From NCBI RefSeq assembly GCF_026342835.1, contig NZ_JAPEMI010000001.1:7260501-7324500 (forward strand): 64,000 bases of DNA. The letters are read 5' to 3'. Source of the stretch: Streptomyces sp. NBC_00154 (GTDB lineage Bacteria; Actinomycetota; Actinomycetes; Streptomycetales; Streptomycetaceae). Of the stretch, positions 16,576 through 25,182 are shown one piece after another. The translations under genes were made by a program, and so were the position numbers. Each line of letters opens with the position of its first letter. Positions within the stretch are counted from its first letter, which is position 1. The notes under the pieces are model-generated. The model saw nothing but the letters and a program-made list of their open reading frames with translations. It was not told the origin of the DNA and searched no databases.

Positions 16576-17187
16576 ATGTCGTCCAAGCGCGCCTACATCT
16601 CCCCCTTGCGTGAGCAGGCCGCCGCGCAGACCCGTGCACTGATCCTCCAGCGGGCGGCCGAACTGTTCGCCGACCGTGGCTATGGACGGGTGACCGTCGC
16701 GGACATCGCGTCGGCGGCCGGCGTCGCGTCGAAGACCGTTTTCGCGAGTGTCGGGAGCAAGGGCGACATCCTGGACCGGATCGTTGGCCAGGGCGTGGTC
16801 GCGTCCGGTTATGAGCAGGCCATGCGGAAGATCCTCGCCCTGCGGACACCGGAGGCAGTGCTGGAAGCGCTGGCGCGCGGCACGCGGGCGGGCAACGAAG
16901 GGCAGTTCACGGTGCACGAGGCGATCCGCAAGGCGCTGCCCGTCCACGAGCACGGCGAGGTGCTGTGGGAGCGCGCCACCGCGGCCTACCGGGACGCGCT
17001 CCGCACCGCTGCCCGCCATCTGCACACCCTGACGCCGCCGCCCTCCTACCCGGTGGAGGAGACGGCCGATCTCCTGTGGTTCTGGTTCGGCCCGACGGGC
17101 TGGCGCACACTGGTGGTGGAGAACGGCTGGTCGTGGGACCGGGCCGAGGATTTCCTTCGCCGTACCGCAGTCACCACTCTTTGCTGA
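16576..17187 (+). CDS. TetR-family transcriptional regulator
   Basis: A 203-residue repressor-type protein. The helix-turn-helix is at about residues 26-60 (RAAELFADRGYGRVTVADIA, then GVASKTVFASVGSKGDIL). The C-terminal ligand domain (residues 70-200) is not diagnostic and its ligand is unknown. The ATG at 16576 (MSSKRAYISPLREQ) places the DNA-binding domain at a normal distance from the N-terminus. The divergent SnoaL-like gene shares the promoter region with a palindrome at 16512-16534, so self-control and control of that neighbour are likely. The stop lies 150 bp from the convergent LysR gene. Confidence 0.88.
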   Translation: MSSKRAYISPLREQAAAQTRALILQRAAELFADRGYGRVTVADIASAAGVASKTVFASVGSKGDILDRIVGQGVVASGYEQAMRKILALRTPEAVLEALARGTRAGNEGQFTVHEAIRKALPVHEHGEVLWERATAAYRDALRTAARHLHTLTPPPSYPVEETADLLWFWFGPTGWRTLVVENGWSWDRAEDFLRRTAVTTLC

Positions 17188-17337
17188 GCTCACGCCGGGC
17201 TGCGAGGTGCGTCGAGTGGAGCCTCTTTCTCGGCGGCGTCAGTCCAGTCGGTTACTCGTTGTAACTGTCGTGGGCTCCACGTCAGGGATCGTTGCGCTCG
17301 GAGTCAGTGGTGGTGCTCCGGTGGTGTGCCGGGATAC

Positions 17338-18252
17338 CTACTGCTGATAGGGGGCCCCGTCGGGCTGCCAGGCGTCCGGGGCATGGATTCCGAGGTCGTC
17401 GACTCCCTTGGTGAGGGCGTCGACAGCGGCGAGGACCGCCGCGCGGACTTCACTTCTGCGCCAGACCAGAGACCAGGTCCAGTAGACCTTGGGCGCGATC
17501 ACGGGACGCTGGACCAGGTCCGGCGGCAGCGGTGTGGTCTGGCCCTTGGGGGAGTTGACAACCGGACGGGGGCTGCGGCGGACGTGGTCGAAGAATGCGG
17601 GTCCGGTGATGCCGCCGTCGGAGATGCGTACCGCGTGGGCGCCGGTGTCACGGGCCAGTTGTTCGGCGAAGGTGTTCCAGGACGACCAGGAGGTGGTGTC
17701 GTCGTCGAGGAGGACCGCGGTGTCACGGGCGGGGATATCGCTGGGGTCATTTCCGGTGGTGACCGCATAGAGCCGGTCGGCACCGATGAGTTGGGCTCGC
17801 AGGCCGTGCCGTTCCAGATCCTCGTTTTGTACCCAGCACACGGCGAGGTCGAGGCTGCCGTCGGCGACCCGGGCTGCCTGGGCGTGGGAGGGCGCGATCC
17901 AGGTGTCGATGTGCAGTTGGGCGACTGCGGAGGTGCGGGCGATCAGGTCGGTGGGGAGCCAGTTGACGTAGCCGAGCCGGACCGGCTCCGATCCGCCCAG
18001 CTCATGGGCACGGCGCTGGAGGTCGTCGGCCCGTTCCAGCAAGGCACGGGTGTGCGGCAGCAGGGCCGTACCGGCCGGAGTGAGGGACACGGAGCGGCGG
18101 TCGCGATCGAACAGCCGCACGCCGAGGTCGCGTTCGAGCGCCTTGATCTGCTGGGACAGGGAGGGGCCGGCGATCAGCAGCCGCTCGGCAGCCCTACCGA
18201 AGTTCAGCTCCTCGGCGACTGCGACGAAGTACCGCAGTTGGCGCAGCTCCAC
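17338..18252 (-). CDS. LysR-family transcriptional regulator
   Basis: A 304-residue LysR protein. The winged helix-turn-helix is at the N-terminus (LRQLRYFVAVAEELNFGRAA, then GPSLSQQIKALERDLGVRLF), followed by the linker helix and the effector-binding domain. The GTG at 18252 is taken as the start because homology begins at VELRQLRYF; the open frame continues upstream through a conserved non-coding repeat. It is divergent from a frameshifted muconolactone isomerase gene 230 bp away, which suggests it once controlled an aromatic-degradation gene. A truncated relative lies at 23447-23554. Confidence 0.88.
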   Translation of the reverse strand: MELRQLRYFVAVAEELNFGRAAERLLIAGPSLSQQIKALERDLGVRLFDRDRRSVSLTPAGTALLPHTRALLERADDLQRRAHELGGSEPVRLGYVNWLPTDLIARTSAVAQLHIDTWIAPSHAQAARVADGSLDLAVCWVQNEDLERHGLRAQLIGADRLYAVTTGNDPSDIPARDTAVLLDDDTTSWSSWNTFAEQLARDTGAHAVRISDGGITGPAFFDHVRRSPRPVVNSPKGQTTPLPPDLVQRPVIAPKVYWTWSLVWRRSEVRAAVLAAVDALTKGVDDLGIHAPDAWQPDGAPYQQ

Positions 18253-18257
18253 GCTCT

Positions 18258-18318
18258 CATGGTACGTCGCTGGGAGGAGGCAGCGCCTTCCAGCAGGGAG
18301 GAAGCCGGTCGTGGGGTC
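18258..18318 (-). repeat. Conserved leader-like repeat, copy A
   Basis: Read on the minus strand this runs CCACGACCGGCTTCCTCCCT and CTGCTGGAAGGCGCTGCCTCC directly upstream of the LysR start. Two relatives lie at 23363-23417 and 36130-36176. All keep ACGAYCGGCTT, then CTGYTGG-AGG and a later GCCT-CC, which can pair as a hairpin. In one frame all three read roughly TTGFLPAGR. It may be an RNA leader or a remnant of coding sequence. Confidence 0.45.
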
Positions 18319-18482
18319 TGCCCCGGCGGCAGGCAGACCTTGAGGACGTGACTTCAGGACCAGCTGCTCCTGCTCGCCCCCGGGCGGTCGAACGTCGTCT
18401 GATCGGAGCGACCGGCTGTTAACGCCGTACCCCACCTCCGGCGTTCGGCCCGACCGGGCGCCACCCCCAACGGAGAAACCCC

Positions 18483-18765
18483 ATGCGTGAGTTCCTGGTC
18501 GAGGTCACCACCGCCATCCCCAAGGCACCGACTCGGCCGAGGTCGACCGGCGCCCTGCTGTCGAAGCAGTCCGGGCCAAGGTGCCGGCCGCCACCGGCGA
18601 CCTGTTCCGGCTGCGGCACTCGGTCGGCGAACCGCGCAGCATCGGCGTGTGGCGCGCCGCGGACGAGGACGAGCTTCACGAGAGGGTGCTCGGCACCCTG
18701 CCGCGCTCATGGATGACGCTCACCGTCACCGCTCTCGAGTCACACCCCAACGGCCCGGGCCAAGC
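18483..18765 (+). pseudogene. Frameshifted muconolactone delta-isomerase-like gene
   Basis: The ATG at 18483 gives MREFLVEVTTAIPK, the N-terminus of muconolactone isomerase, which rearranges muconolactone in the beta-ketoadipate branch of catechol breakdown. After codon 14 the match continues only in another frame (TDSAEVDRRPAVEAVRAKV, then GDLFRLRHSVGEPRSIGVWR and TLTVTALESHP). A single missing G near 18524 explains this. The usual stop is also missing and the second frame runs on for over a kilobase. A GGAG-type site precedes the ATG. The divergent LysR gene is its likely former regulator. Confidence 0.72.
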
Positions 18766-19018
18766 CGACGACACCGCGCGACCGTCAGATCCACTCGCGG
18801 TCCTCACCGCCGCCGCCATGACACGGCGGCGGCGGCGAGCCGTGCCCCGCCCGGATACGTCCACCACGTCCTCGAGGGCGTTCGCCGACCGATGGCGGAG
18901 CTGGTCAACGGCACGCGGGATCAGTGATGACGACGGCAGGCACGGTCTTCCATCGGAGGACCAAGGCGAGCGATTCCCGTTTCGGGGGCTGGACGAGCCG
19001 GTGGACCCGGACGCTGCG

Positions 19019-20080
19019 TCAGAAGTGGTCCACGTCGATGACAGCCTGAGCGAAGGCTGTGGGCGCCTCCTGCGGCACGTTGTGGCCGATGCCCTTCAGG
19101 GTGCGATGGTCGTACTTGCCCGTAAACCTGTCCCGGTACGAGGAGCCGTCTCCCGGTGCGGTGAAGGGGTCGTGCTCGGCGTCGAGGGTTATGGCGGGCA
19201 CCGCGATGACCGGCCGTGCGGCGAGTTGCTTCTCGAAACGGTCGTAGCGGCGCTCGCCGTCAGCGAGGCTCAATCGCCAGCGGTAGTTGTGGATCACGAT
19301 GTCGGCATAGTCGGGGTTCTCGAAGGCTGCAGCCGTGCGCTCGAACGTGGCGTCGTCGAAGCCCCAGGTCGGGGAGACGGTGTCCCAGACAAGCCTCGTC
19401 AGGTCGTGCCGCTTCGTCTTGTCCTCCATGGCGAGGCGGCCCCGCTCCGTGGAGAAGTAGTACTGGTACCACCAGGCGTATTCGGCCTTGGGAGGCAGGG
19501 GCTGCTTGTTGGCCTCGAGGTTCGTGATGAGGTATCCGCTGACGGACACCAGCGCCTTGACCCGCTCGGGCCGGAGCGCCGCGATGATGTCTGCGGTGCG
19601 CGACCCCCAGTCGAAGCCGGCAAGAACGGCTTTCTCGATCTTGAGGACGTCCATCAGGGCGATGATGTCGAGGGCGATCGCGGACTGCTGGGCGTTGCGG
19701 AACGTCCGGGAGGAAAGGAAGCGCGTCGTGCCGTGGCCGCGGAGGTAGGGGACGATGACCCGGTAGCCCTCTGCCGCCAGCAGGGGAGCGACGTCGACGA
19801 AGCTGTGGATGTCGTAGGGCCAGCCGTGCAGGCAGATGACCACAGGGCCGTGGGCGGGGCCGAGTTCGGCGTAGCCGATGTCCAGCAGACCGGCTTTGAT
19901 CTGCTTCAGCGTCGCGAAAGAGGTGTGTGTGCCGGGGGTGACCGTGAGCGCGGTCGGTGCCGTGGTTCCGTTCTGCGTGGCGGCAGAGGCGGTCGGAAGA
20001 CCCTGCAGGCCGGCCAGTGAAGCGGCGGCCGCGCCCGTGCCCAGCCCGAGAGCCTTGCTGAAAGTGCGCCTGTTGATCAC
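19019..20080 (-). CDS. Tat-exported alpha/beta hydrolase, epoxide-hydrolase-like
   Basis: A 353-residue secreted hydrolase. The N-terminus carries a twin-arginine signal (INRRTFSKALGLGTGAAAAS) ending near Ala34. The mature part has the oxyanion motif HGWPYDIHSF, a nucleophile elbow with aspartate (LAGFDWGSRTA), an acidic residue in AEHDPFTAP and the base in IGHNVPQE. An Asp nucleophile with HGxP is the pattern of epoxide hydrolases and haloalkane dehalogenases, which attack through an ester intermediate. The cap region (YAWWYQYYFSTERG) has tyrosines that could activate an epoxide. The substrate is unknown. The gene stands alone with an intergenic region of about 390 bp upstream. Confidence 0.85.
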   Translation of the reverse strand: MINRRTFSKALGLGTGAAAASLAGLQGLPTASAATQNGTTAPTALTVTPGTHTSFATLKQIKAGLLDIGYAELGPAHGPVVICLHGWPYDIHSFVDVAPLLAAEGYRVIVPYLRGHGTTRFLSSRTFRNAQQSAIALDIIALMDVLKIEKAVLAGFDWGSRTADIIAALRPERVKALVSVSGYLITNLEANKQPLPPKAEYAWWYQYYFSTERGRLAMEDKTKRHDLTRLVWDTVSPTWGFDDATFERTAAAFENPDYADIVIHNYRWRLSLADGERRYDRFEKQLAARPVIAVPAITLDAEHDPFTAPGDGSSYRDRFTGKYDHRTLKGIGHNVPQEAPTAFAQAVIDVDHF

Positions 20081-20466
20081 GTGACATCCTCCGTGCGTTT
20101 CGATGCGCTGACCCGCGCGTCACATCTCTGAGTCGATCAACCATGTGCGATTGCCATGGTTCGCCTGCGCGTTGACTGTGGCACGCGAGATCGTCACCGG
20201 TCAAACTGGTGACGAAATCTCTTCGGCCGCGCTGCTTGAGCCGGTGTCCTCCATGCCGAGACCCCTGGACCTCGGCGTGGCTTTCTGATCCGGTGCCTCA
20301 TGGGCTCGATGTGGTCAAGCGGGTGGGTTGCAGAAGTTCGGCGAGGCAGGCGAAGCGGACTGCAGCTCGCCGTGCTGACGCTGGGTCGGATACGGTGCCG
20401 CCGCCATCGGTGATCAAGACTGTGGTGCCTTGAAGTCCTGGTTCGGGGAGGGGGTGTGCGGCGCCG
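20081..20466. other. Intergenic region, no recognisable gene
   Basis: It holds the upstream region of the exported hydrolase and the 3' flank of the SDR gene. A minus-strand stretch (TVLITDGGGTVSDPASARRA) has no family I recognise. No clear terminator or promoter is visible. Confidence 0.35.
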
Positions 20467-21426
20467 TCAGGCGGTCGTTGCGGCGGCCGCGAGCATGTCG
20501 ACGGAGATCTGCCACAGGCGGGCCGCATGCTGCGGGTCCAGGGCGTGGGCGGCGACCCCGCGTCGTACGCCGGGCTGGTGAGGGCAGGCCTCATTGCAGT
20601 CTTCGAAGTACCGGCCGGTTACGCCCTCGGTCAGCGGGGAGGCGGCGAGCAGTACCGAGGTCGCGGCACCCTGCTCGATGTTCTTCCAGGACACGTCGGT
20701 GCTGGTGGCGTCGAACGAGGCAGGGCTGTTGGCGATGTCCCCGATACGGCGGCCGAGTCGGGTGCTGGTGATGCGGCCAGGGTTGAGGGCGTTGACGGCG
20801 ATCAGGTCGGATGCCCAGCGGCGGCCCGCCTCGGTGGCGAACAGGACGTTGGCGGTCTTGGACTGGCTGTAGGCCGCCCATGGGCCGTAGGCGTGCTGCT
20901 CGAAGTTGATGTCGTCGAAGAGCACGTCGCCGTTGACGTGGCCGACCGAGCTGACGGCGACCACGCGTGCTCCGCGGGCCGCTGCCAGGTTGGTGTGCAG
21001 GCCGGTCGCGAGGGCGAAGTGGCCGAGGTGGTTGGTGGCGAATTGCATCTCCCAGCCCTCCTTCGTCCGCTGCAGCGGCGGGGCCATCACGCCGGCGTTG
21101 AGGGCCAGGATGTGCAGCGGCCCCTGCCAGGCCTTTACGAAGGCGCGCACCGAGGTCTGGTCGGCGAGGTCGAGCATCGTGGCGCGCACCGTTCCCGGGC
21201 CGCCGGCCGGTGTGATCTCCGCGGCAATCCTTGCGCCCGCGGCCAGGTCGCGGACGCCGATGGTGACCTCTGCACCGGCAGCGGCCAGGACGCGCGCGGT
21301 TTCGCGTCCGATGCCGGAGGTTCCCCCGGTGACGATGGCATGGCGGCCGTTGAGGTCGACGTCGGCCAGCACCTCGGCGGCGGTCGTCTGCGCCCCGAAG
21401 GGGGTGGTGATGAGGTTGTCGGTCAT
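20467..21426 (-). CDS. SDR family oxidoreductase
   Basis: A 319-residue short-chain dehydrogenase/reductase. The Rossmann motif is TGGTSGIG (about residues 34-41), the structural NAG is in LALNAGVMAPP, and the active site is Ser of VAVSSVG with YSQSK (Tyr and Lys present). It belongs to the longer SDR type close to retinol-dehydrogenase-like and WW-domain-like oxidoreductases, with FATNHLGHFAL after the NAG. A second relative lies at 62074-63036 with the same C-terminal layout (DPxxAARLWxxS). It is divergent from a TetR gene, with two palindromes between them, so it is probably repressed by that TetR protein. The ATG at 21426 is chosen; MESV four codons upstream is possible. Confidence 0.9.
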   Translation of the reverse strand: MTDNLITTPFGAQTTAAEVLADVDLNGRHAIVTGGTSGIGRETARVLAAAGAEVTIGVRDLAAGARIAAEITPAGGPGTVRATMLDLADQTSVRAFVKAWQGPLHILALNAGVMAPPLQRTKEGWEMQFATNHLGHFALATGLHTNLAAARGARVVAVSSVGHVNGDVLFDDINFEQHAYGPWAAYSQSKTANVLFATEAGRRWASDLIAVNALNPGRITSTRLGRRIGDIANSPASFDATSTDVSWKNIEQGAATSVLLAASPLTEGVTGRYFEDCNEACPHQPGVRRGVAAHALDPQHAARLWQISVDMLAAAATTA

Positions 21427-21506
21427 GACGCTCTCCATGGAGACGGTGGAATGGGCGGCCGGGCGCGGTTGGTGGCGTGGAGGCGCGGGCCGCCGTACTC
21501 TCATAT

Positions 21507-21522
21507 CCGGAACGGGTTCCGG
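21507..21522. promoter_or_regulatory. TetR operator candidate 1
   Basis: CCGGAAC-GG-GTTCCGG is a perfect 7-bp palindrome around two central bases, located between the SDR and TetR genes. It shares the core GGAAC-NN-GTTCC with the site at 21541-21558; the two centres are 35 bp apart. Confidence 0.75.
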
Positions 21523-21540
21523 TTCGCGCTTTCGACGGTA

Positions 21541-21558
21541 AGCGGAACTGGTTCCGCT
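21541..21558. promoter_or_regulatory. TetR operator candidate 2
   Basis: AGCGGAAC-TG-GTTCCGCT is a perfect 8-bp palindrome 28 bp before the TetR start codon. Its core matches candidate 1, which supports binding of one regulator to both. Confidence 0.78.
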
Positions 21559-21586
21559 TGCAAGTGACGGCAGAAAGGAGTCGGGA

Positions 21587-22171
21587 TTGACCGGCAACGA
21601 GGCGGACGCAGCGGGGCACCGCAGGCCCCTGCGCGCCGACGCGCAACGCAACGAGGACCGGCTGTTGCAGGCAGCAGCAGCCGCCTTCGCCCGCGAGGGT
21701 GCGGGCGCCTCGGTCAAGGACATCGCCCGCGAGGCCGGCGTCGGCGTCGGCACGCTCTACCGCCGGTTCCCTTCCAAGGAGCTGCTGATCGAGGCGACCT
21801 ACCGGCACGAAGTACAGCGCCTGTGCGAGGTGGCACCGCACCTCGCGGCCACGCAGCCGCCGGTGGACGCGCTGCGGACCTGGATGGAGAGCTTCATCGA
21901 CTTCATGGCCGCCAAGCACGGCATGGCCGACGCGCTGCGCGTGATACTGACCGACGACAGAGAGAGGCTGCACACTCGGGCCCTGCTCGCCGACGCCATC
22001 GACCACCTGCTCGCCCCCGCAAAGGGCCGGTCAGTGGCACGGCCGGATGTCGGCGCCCAGGACGTACTGATGGCCCTCGGCGGGATCAGCCTCATGGCTT
22101 CGAACGAGGAACAGGGTGACCTGGCCACCAGACTCATCGACCTGCTCCTGCATGGCATCGTGGCGAGCTGA
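21587..22171 (+). CDS. TetR-family transcriptional regulator
   Basis: A 194-residue regulator with an N-terminal helix-turn-helix (AAAAFAREGAGASVKDIARE, then GVGVGTLYRRFPSKELLIEA). The C-terminal domain resembles the SbtR-type group of actinobacterial TetR proteins. Translation starts at a TTG at 21587, supported by AAAGGAG at 21574-21580 with six bases of spacing; no in-frame ATG or GTG fits better. The divergent SDR gene and two GGAAC-NN-GTTCC palindromes in the shared promoter region indicate a simple repressor-target pair. The ligand is probably a substrate or product of the SDR. Confidence 0.88.
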   Translation: MTGNEADAAGHRRPLRADAQRNEDRLLQAAAAAFAREGAGASVKDIAREAGVGVGTLYRRFPSKELLIEATYRHEVQRLCEVAPHLAATQPPVDALRTWMESFIDFMAAKHGMADALRVILTDDRERLHTRALLADAIDHLLAPAKGRSVARPDVGAQDVLMALGGISLMASNEEQGDLATRLIDLLLHGIVAS

Positions 22172-22360
22172 CACGATCAGGCGCGCTCCAGGCGGACGCC
22201 TCTTGAGGTGCTGGGAGACAGCACGTCCAGGATGCGGGACGTGGTGGTGGACCGCACCGATCCGGGTCGCAGCACGCCCGGGGTGCGGTGCTTCGCCAGA
22301 TCGGTGCACTCAACCAGGATGTGGAGCGGATGCGTTCACCGCCCTCAGCTCCCGGTGGCA

Positions 22361-23125
22361 CTACCAGGCGGTCGATCCGCCGTCGACCGGGTAGTTGGCG
22401 CCTGTAATGTATGCCGCCCGGTCAGAGGCGAGGAACGCCGCCAGCTCGACGATCTCCTCGGGTTGAGCGAAGCGCTTGAGGAGGGTCTTGCTTGCTATCG
22501 CGTCCCGGGCCGCCTGGTTGTCGCCGAGGTCGCGGTCGCTGGCCGGGGTCAGGACGGGTCCGGGGCTGATCGCCACCGCACGGATCCCATGGCGCGCGCC
22601 TTCGAGCGCGAGCTGTCGCGTCATGCCGATGACGCCGGCGTTCGCTGCCGTGTGCGCGACCATCGGGGGGACCGCGCCGGCGATCATGCCGGCTTCGGAT
22701 GCGATGTTGATGATGACGCCGCCACCGCGTCGGATCAGGTGCGGCCATGCGAACTTCGTCACCAAGAAGGGGATGTCGAGTTCGCCGGCTATGGTCGCCC
22801 GCCAGTCAGCGACAGAGAAGTCGGGCATCGGGCCGAAGCGTTGCATGGCCGCGTTGTTGTAGACCACGTCCAGCCCGCCGTAGACGGCCACGGCGTCCTC
22901 AACGAGCTGTCGCGCCTGTTCCGGGTCGGTGAGATCGATCGGCGCGATGCCCGTCATCTCACCGCCGCTGCGACGTACGAGTTCGACCGTCTCGTTGTTG
23001 GCGGCGGCCTGGATGTCGCACCCGATGATCTTTGCGCCTTCTCGTGCAAAGATCAGCGATGCGGCGCGACCCTGGCCTCCTCCGGTCCCGGTGATGAGCA
23101 CGACCTTCTCGTCGAGCGTTGCCAT
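22361..23125 (-). CDS. SDR family protein with altered catalytic motif
   Basis: A 254-residue classical-length SDR. The cofactor loop TGTGGGQG, the NNAA motif (VVYNNAAMQ), the Ser of NIASEAG and the C-terminal YITGANYPVDGG are all normal. The active-site YxxxK is replaced by HTAAN: His for Tyr and Asn for Lys, at the correct place before AGVIGMTRQLA. A His in the Tyr position occurs in some relatives as I recall; the Lys loss is less expected. It may be inactive or non-redox. The ATG at 23125 has AGGAGG upstream. Confidence 0.85.
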   Translation of the reverse strand: MATLDEKVVLITGTGGGQGRAASLIFAREGAKIIGCDIQAAANNETVELVRRSGGEMTGIAPIDLTDPEQARQLVEDAVAVYGGLDVVYNNAAMQRFGPMPDFSVADWRATIAGELDIPFLVTKFAWPHLIRRGGGVIINIASEAGMIAGAVPPMVAHTAANAGVIGMTRQLALEGARHGIRAVAISPGPVLTPASDRDLGDNQAARDAIASKTLLKRFAQPEEIVELAAFLASDRAAYITGANYPVDGGSTAW

Positions 23126-23362
23126 GGCATTCCTCCTGGTCCGTGATTTGTTCGGGGCGGGCCGACTGTGTTTTGCGCCGTCGACGACGGGACAAGGGGA
23201 CGTTGCCGGCACGGTCCGTCAGTAGCGGCAGGTTGCCGATCCCGATAGGCGCGGCCGCTCCGCGGACGAGCGCACAGCGGCCGCCTTGCGCGTTCCGGTG
23301 AGATCACCCGCTCTGACCTCCTGTCGCGCTTCCACGACTCGAGGGTGCGCTGCCACCAGGGG

Positions 23363-23417
23363 CGACGCTACGACCGGCTTCCTTTCTGTTGGTAGGTGTG
23401 GCCTTCCATCGGATATG
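23363..23417 (+). repeat. Conserved leader-like repeat, copy B
   Basis: GCTACGACCGGCTTCCTTTC, then CTGTTGGTAGGTGTGGCCTT. It lies 30 bp upstream of a LysR helix-turn-helix remnant, in the same relation as copy A to the intact LysR gene. GGTAGG and CCTTCC can pair with one mismatch. Confidence 0.45.
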
Positions 23418-23446
23418 GCCGAGCGAATGGGGTGCTGCGCAAAGCG

Positions 23447-23554
23447 CGCTGGTTTCACGCGGTTGCCGAGGGGCCGAACGTCGGTCGGGCCACCGAGCGG
23501 CTGCTGATCGCCGGACCTACCCTCTCGCGGCAGATCAAGGTGCGTGAGCGTGAC
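23447..23554 (+). pseudogene. LysR helix-turn-helix remnant
   Basis: About 36 codons read RWFHAVAEGPNVGRATERLL and IAGPTLSRQIKVRERD. They match the start of the intact LysR at 17338-18252 (RYFVAVAEELNFGRAAERLL) at most positions. After the recognition helix the similarity ends; the effector domain is gone. The rest of 23126-23731 holds no recognisable gene. Confidence 0.72.
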
Positions 23555-23731
23555 TCCCGGACGGTCCAGGGAGTCCGAACTCTTCTTGACCCAGCGGAAA
23601 TCCGGTCGCGGCCGACTGGGTCGGTCCTCCGGAATTGCCACATTATGAAGGTCGCTCGATATGTGCTCTGAGCCCCTCACATCTGGACATGATCGACAGT
23701 GCCGCCCCAACCCGACCATAGGGTTTGGGTC

Positions 23732-25132
23732 ATGAATGCCTCCTCGTCCGCCAGTCCTTTGTCGCCTGCGGCAAACAGAACGATGCGTCCGGTACTCGGC
23801 CCCAGCTGGTTCGCGGCCGTTATGGGCACCGGCATCGTCGCCAACGCGGCGGTCACCCTGCCCCGTAGCTTCCACGGACTGCGGACTGCGGCCACGGTGG
23901 TCTGGCTGGGCGCCGCGCTACTACTGATGGTGCTGGCCGTCCGTTACCTCCGGCAGCGGACGCTGCGGGCACACGCGGCTGATCCGATGGTGGCCCAGTT
24001 CTTCGGCGCGCCGCCGATGGCGCTGCTCACGGTGGGCGCCGGGGCGCTGCTGCTCGGCCGGAGCCTGATCGGGCTCGAGGCAGCGCTGGCTGTGGACTGG
24101 GTTCTCTGGTCGCTCGGTACCGTGCTCGGTCTTGCCGCCGCCTGCACGGTGCCCTATCTGATGGTCACCCGCCACCGCTTCGCGCCGGACGCGGCGTTCG
24201 GCGGCTGGCTGATGCCGGTGGTGCCGCCGATGGTCTCCGCCGCGACGGGCGCGCTGCTCGTCCCCTACACACCGGCCGGGCAGCTGCGGCTGGCCCTGCT
24301 ATTGGGCTGCTACGCGATGCTCGGGCTCGGCCTCGTTGCGGCACTGCTGGTGCTGGCCATGATCTACAGCCGCCTGGTGCACCACGACGCACCCACCGGA
24401 ACGGTGGTGCCCACGGTGTGGATCGGCCTGGGAGCGTTGGGCCAGTCGGTGACGGCGCTCGGCGCGCTGGCCGTGGTGGCGCCGAGCGTGCTGCCCGCGC
24501 CCTACGCGCGGGGCACCGCCGTCTTCGCGCTGCTGGGCGGAATCGTGGTGTGGGGCTTCGCCATGCTGTGGCTGGCGCTCGCCATAGGGCTGACTGTGCG
24601 GACGATCCGTGCCGGACTGCCCTTCGCCCCCACTTGGTGGTCCTTCATCTTCCCGGTCGGCGCCTGTGTGACTGCTACCGGCACCCTTGCTGCGCGGACC
24701 GGCTCGGAGCCATTCATCTGGACGGCCGTCGTGCTCTATGCGCTGCTCGTCATCGCCTGGATGGTGGTGGCCGGCCACTCCCTACGCCACACCGCCAAGC
24801 ATGTGCGCCGCCAGCCCGTCGCTGGGCACGCGCGCCGGCGGTCCGTCGAGCCGGACCTGCGGTTCGATGTGGCTCCCGTACTCAGTGGCACCGTCCGCAC
24901 CGCCATCGACGGCCGCCCGATCTCCGAGGCCCGCGTCACTCTCCTCGACCCGGTGGGCGACGTCGTCGGCATCACGCTCACCGCCGAGGACGGCTCTTAC
25001 GCGTTCACCGATCTCGAAGCCGACTGCTACACCGTCGTAGCTGCGGGGTACCCGGCTCAAGCGGCACCCCTCACCCTCGATGCCACCGGCCAGGACGCCT
25101 TCGATCTGACGCTGGCACACGACGAGGGATGA
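23732..25132 (+). CDS. TDT-family permease with C-terminal carboxypeptidase-regulatory-like domain
   Basis: A 466-residue inner-membrane transporter of the tellurite-resistance/dicarboxylate (TDT, Mae1/SSU1-like) family. Ten hydrophobic segments lie between residues 20 and 345, starting with the family motif GPSWFAAVMGTGIVANAA. A hydrophilic C-terminal part (about residues 375-460) reads LSGTVRTAIDGRPISEARVT, then GSYAFTDLEADCYTVVAAGY, which is a carboxypeptidase-regulatory-like beta-sandwich. The family exports or imports C4-dicarboxylates, sulfite or tellurite; which applies here is unknown. The ATG at 23732 is chosen because the longer frame adds only a non-homologous peptide. A strong hairpin follows the gene. 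Confidence 0.83.
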   Translation: MNASSSASPLSPAANRTMRPVLGPSWFAAVMGTGIVANAAVTLPRSFHGLRTAATVVWLGAALLLMVLAVRYLRQRTLRAHAADPMVAQFFGAPPMALLTVGAGALLLGRSLIGLEAALAVDWVLWSLGTVLGLAAACTVPYLMVTRHRFAPDAAFGGWLMPVVPPMVSAATGALLVPYTPAGQLRLALLLGCYAMLGLGLVAALLVLAMIYSRLVHHDAPTGTVVPTVWIGLGALGQSVTALGALAVVAPSVLPAPYARGTAVFALLGGIVVWGFAMLWLALAIGLTVRTIRAGLPFAPTWWSFIFPVGACVTATGTLAARTGSEPFIWTAVVLYALLVIAWMVVAGHSLRHTAKHVRRQPVAGHARRRSVEPDLRFDVAPVLSGTVRTAIDGRPISEARVTLLDPVGDVVGITLTAEDGSYAFTDLEADCYTVVAAGYPAQAAPLTLDATGQDAFDLTLAHDEG

Positions 25133-25150
25133 ACAACATCTGTCACTGAT

Positions 25151-25182
25151 GGGGCCCGCTCCGCGCGTTTGGAGCGGGCCCC
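25151..25182. terminator. Bidirectional-type hairpin terminator
   Basis: GGGGCCCGCTCC at 25151-25162 and GGAGCGGGCCCC at 25171-25182 are perfect complements with an 8-base loop. It lies 18 bp after the TDT stop. The convergent DUF6884 gene ends 255 bp further on. Confidence 0.82.
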
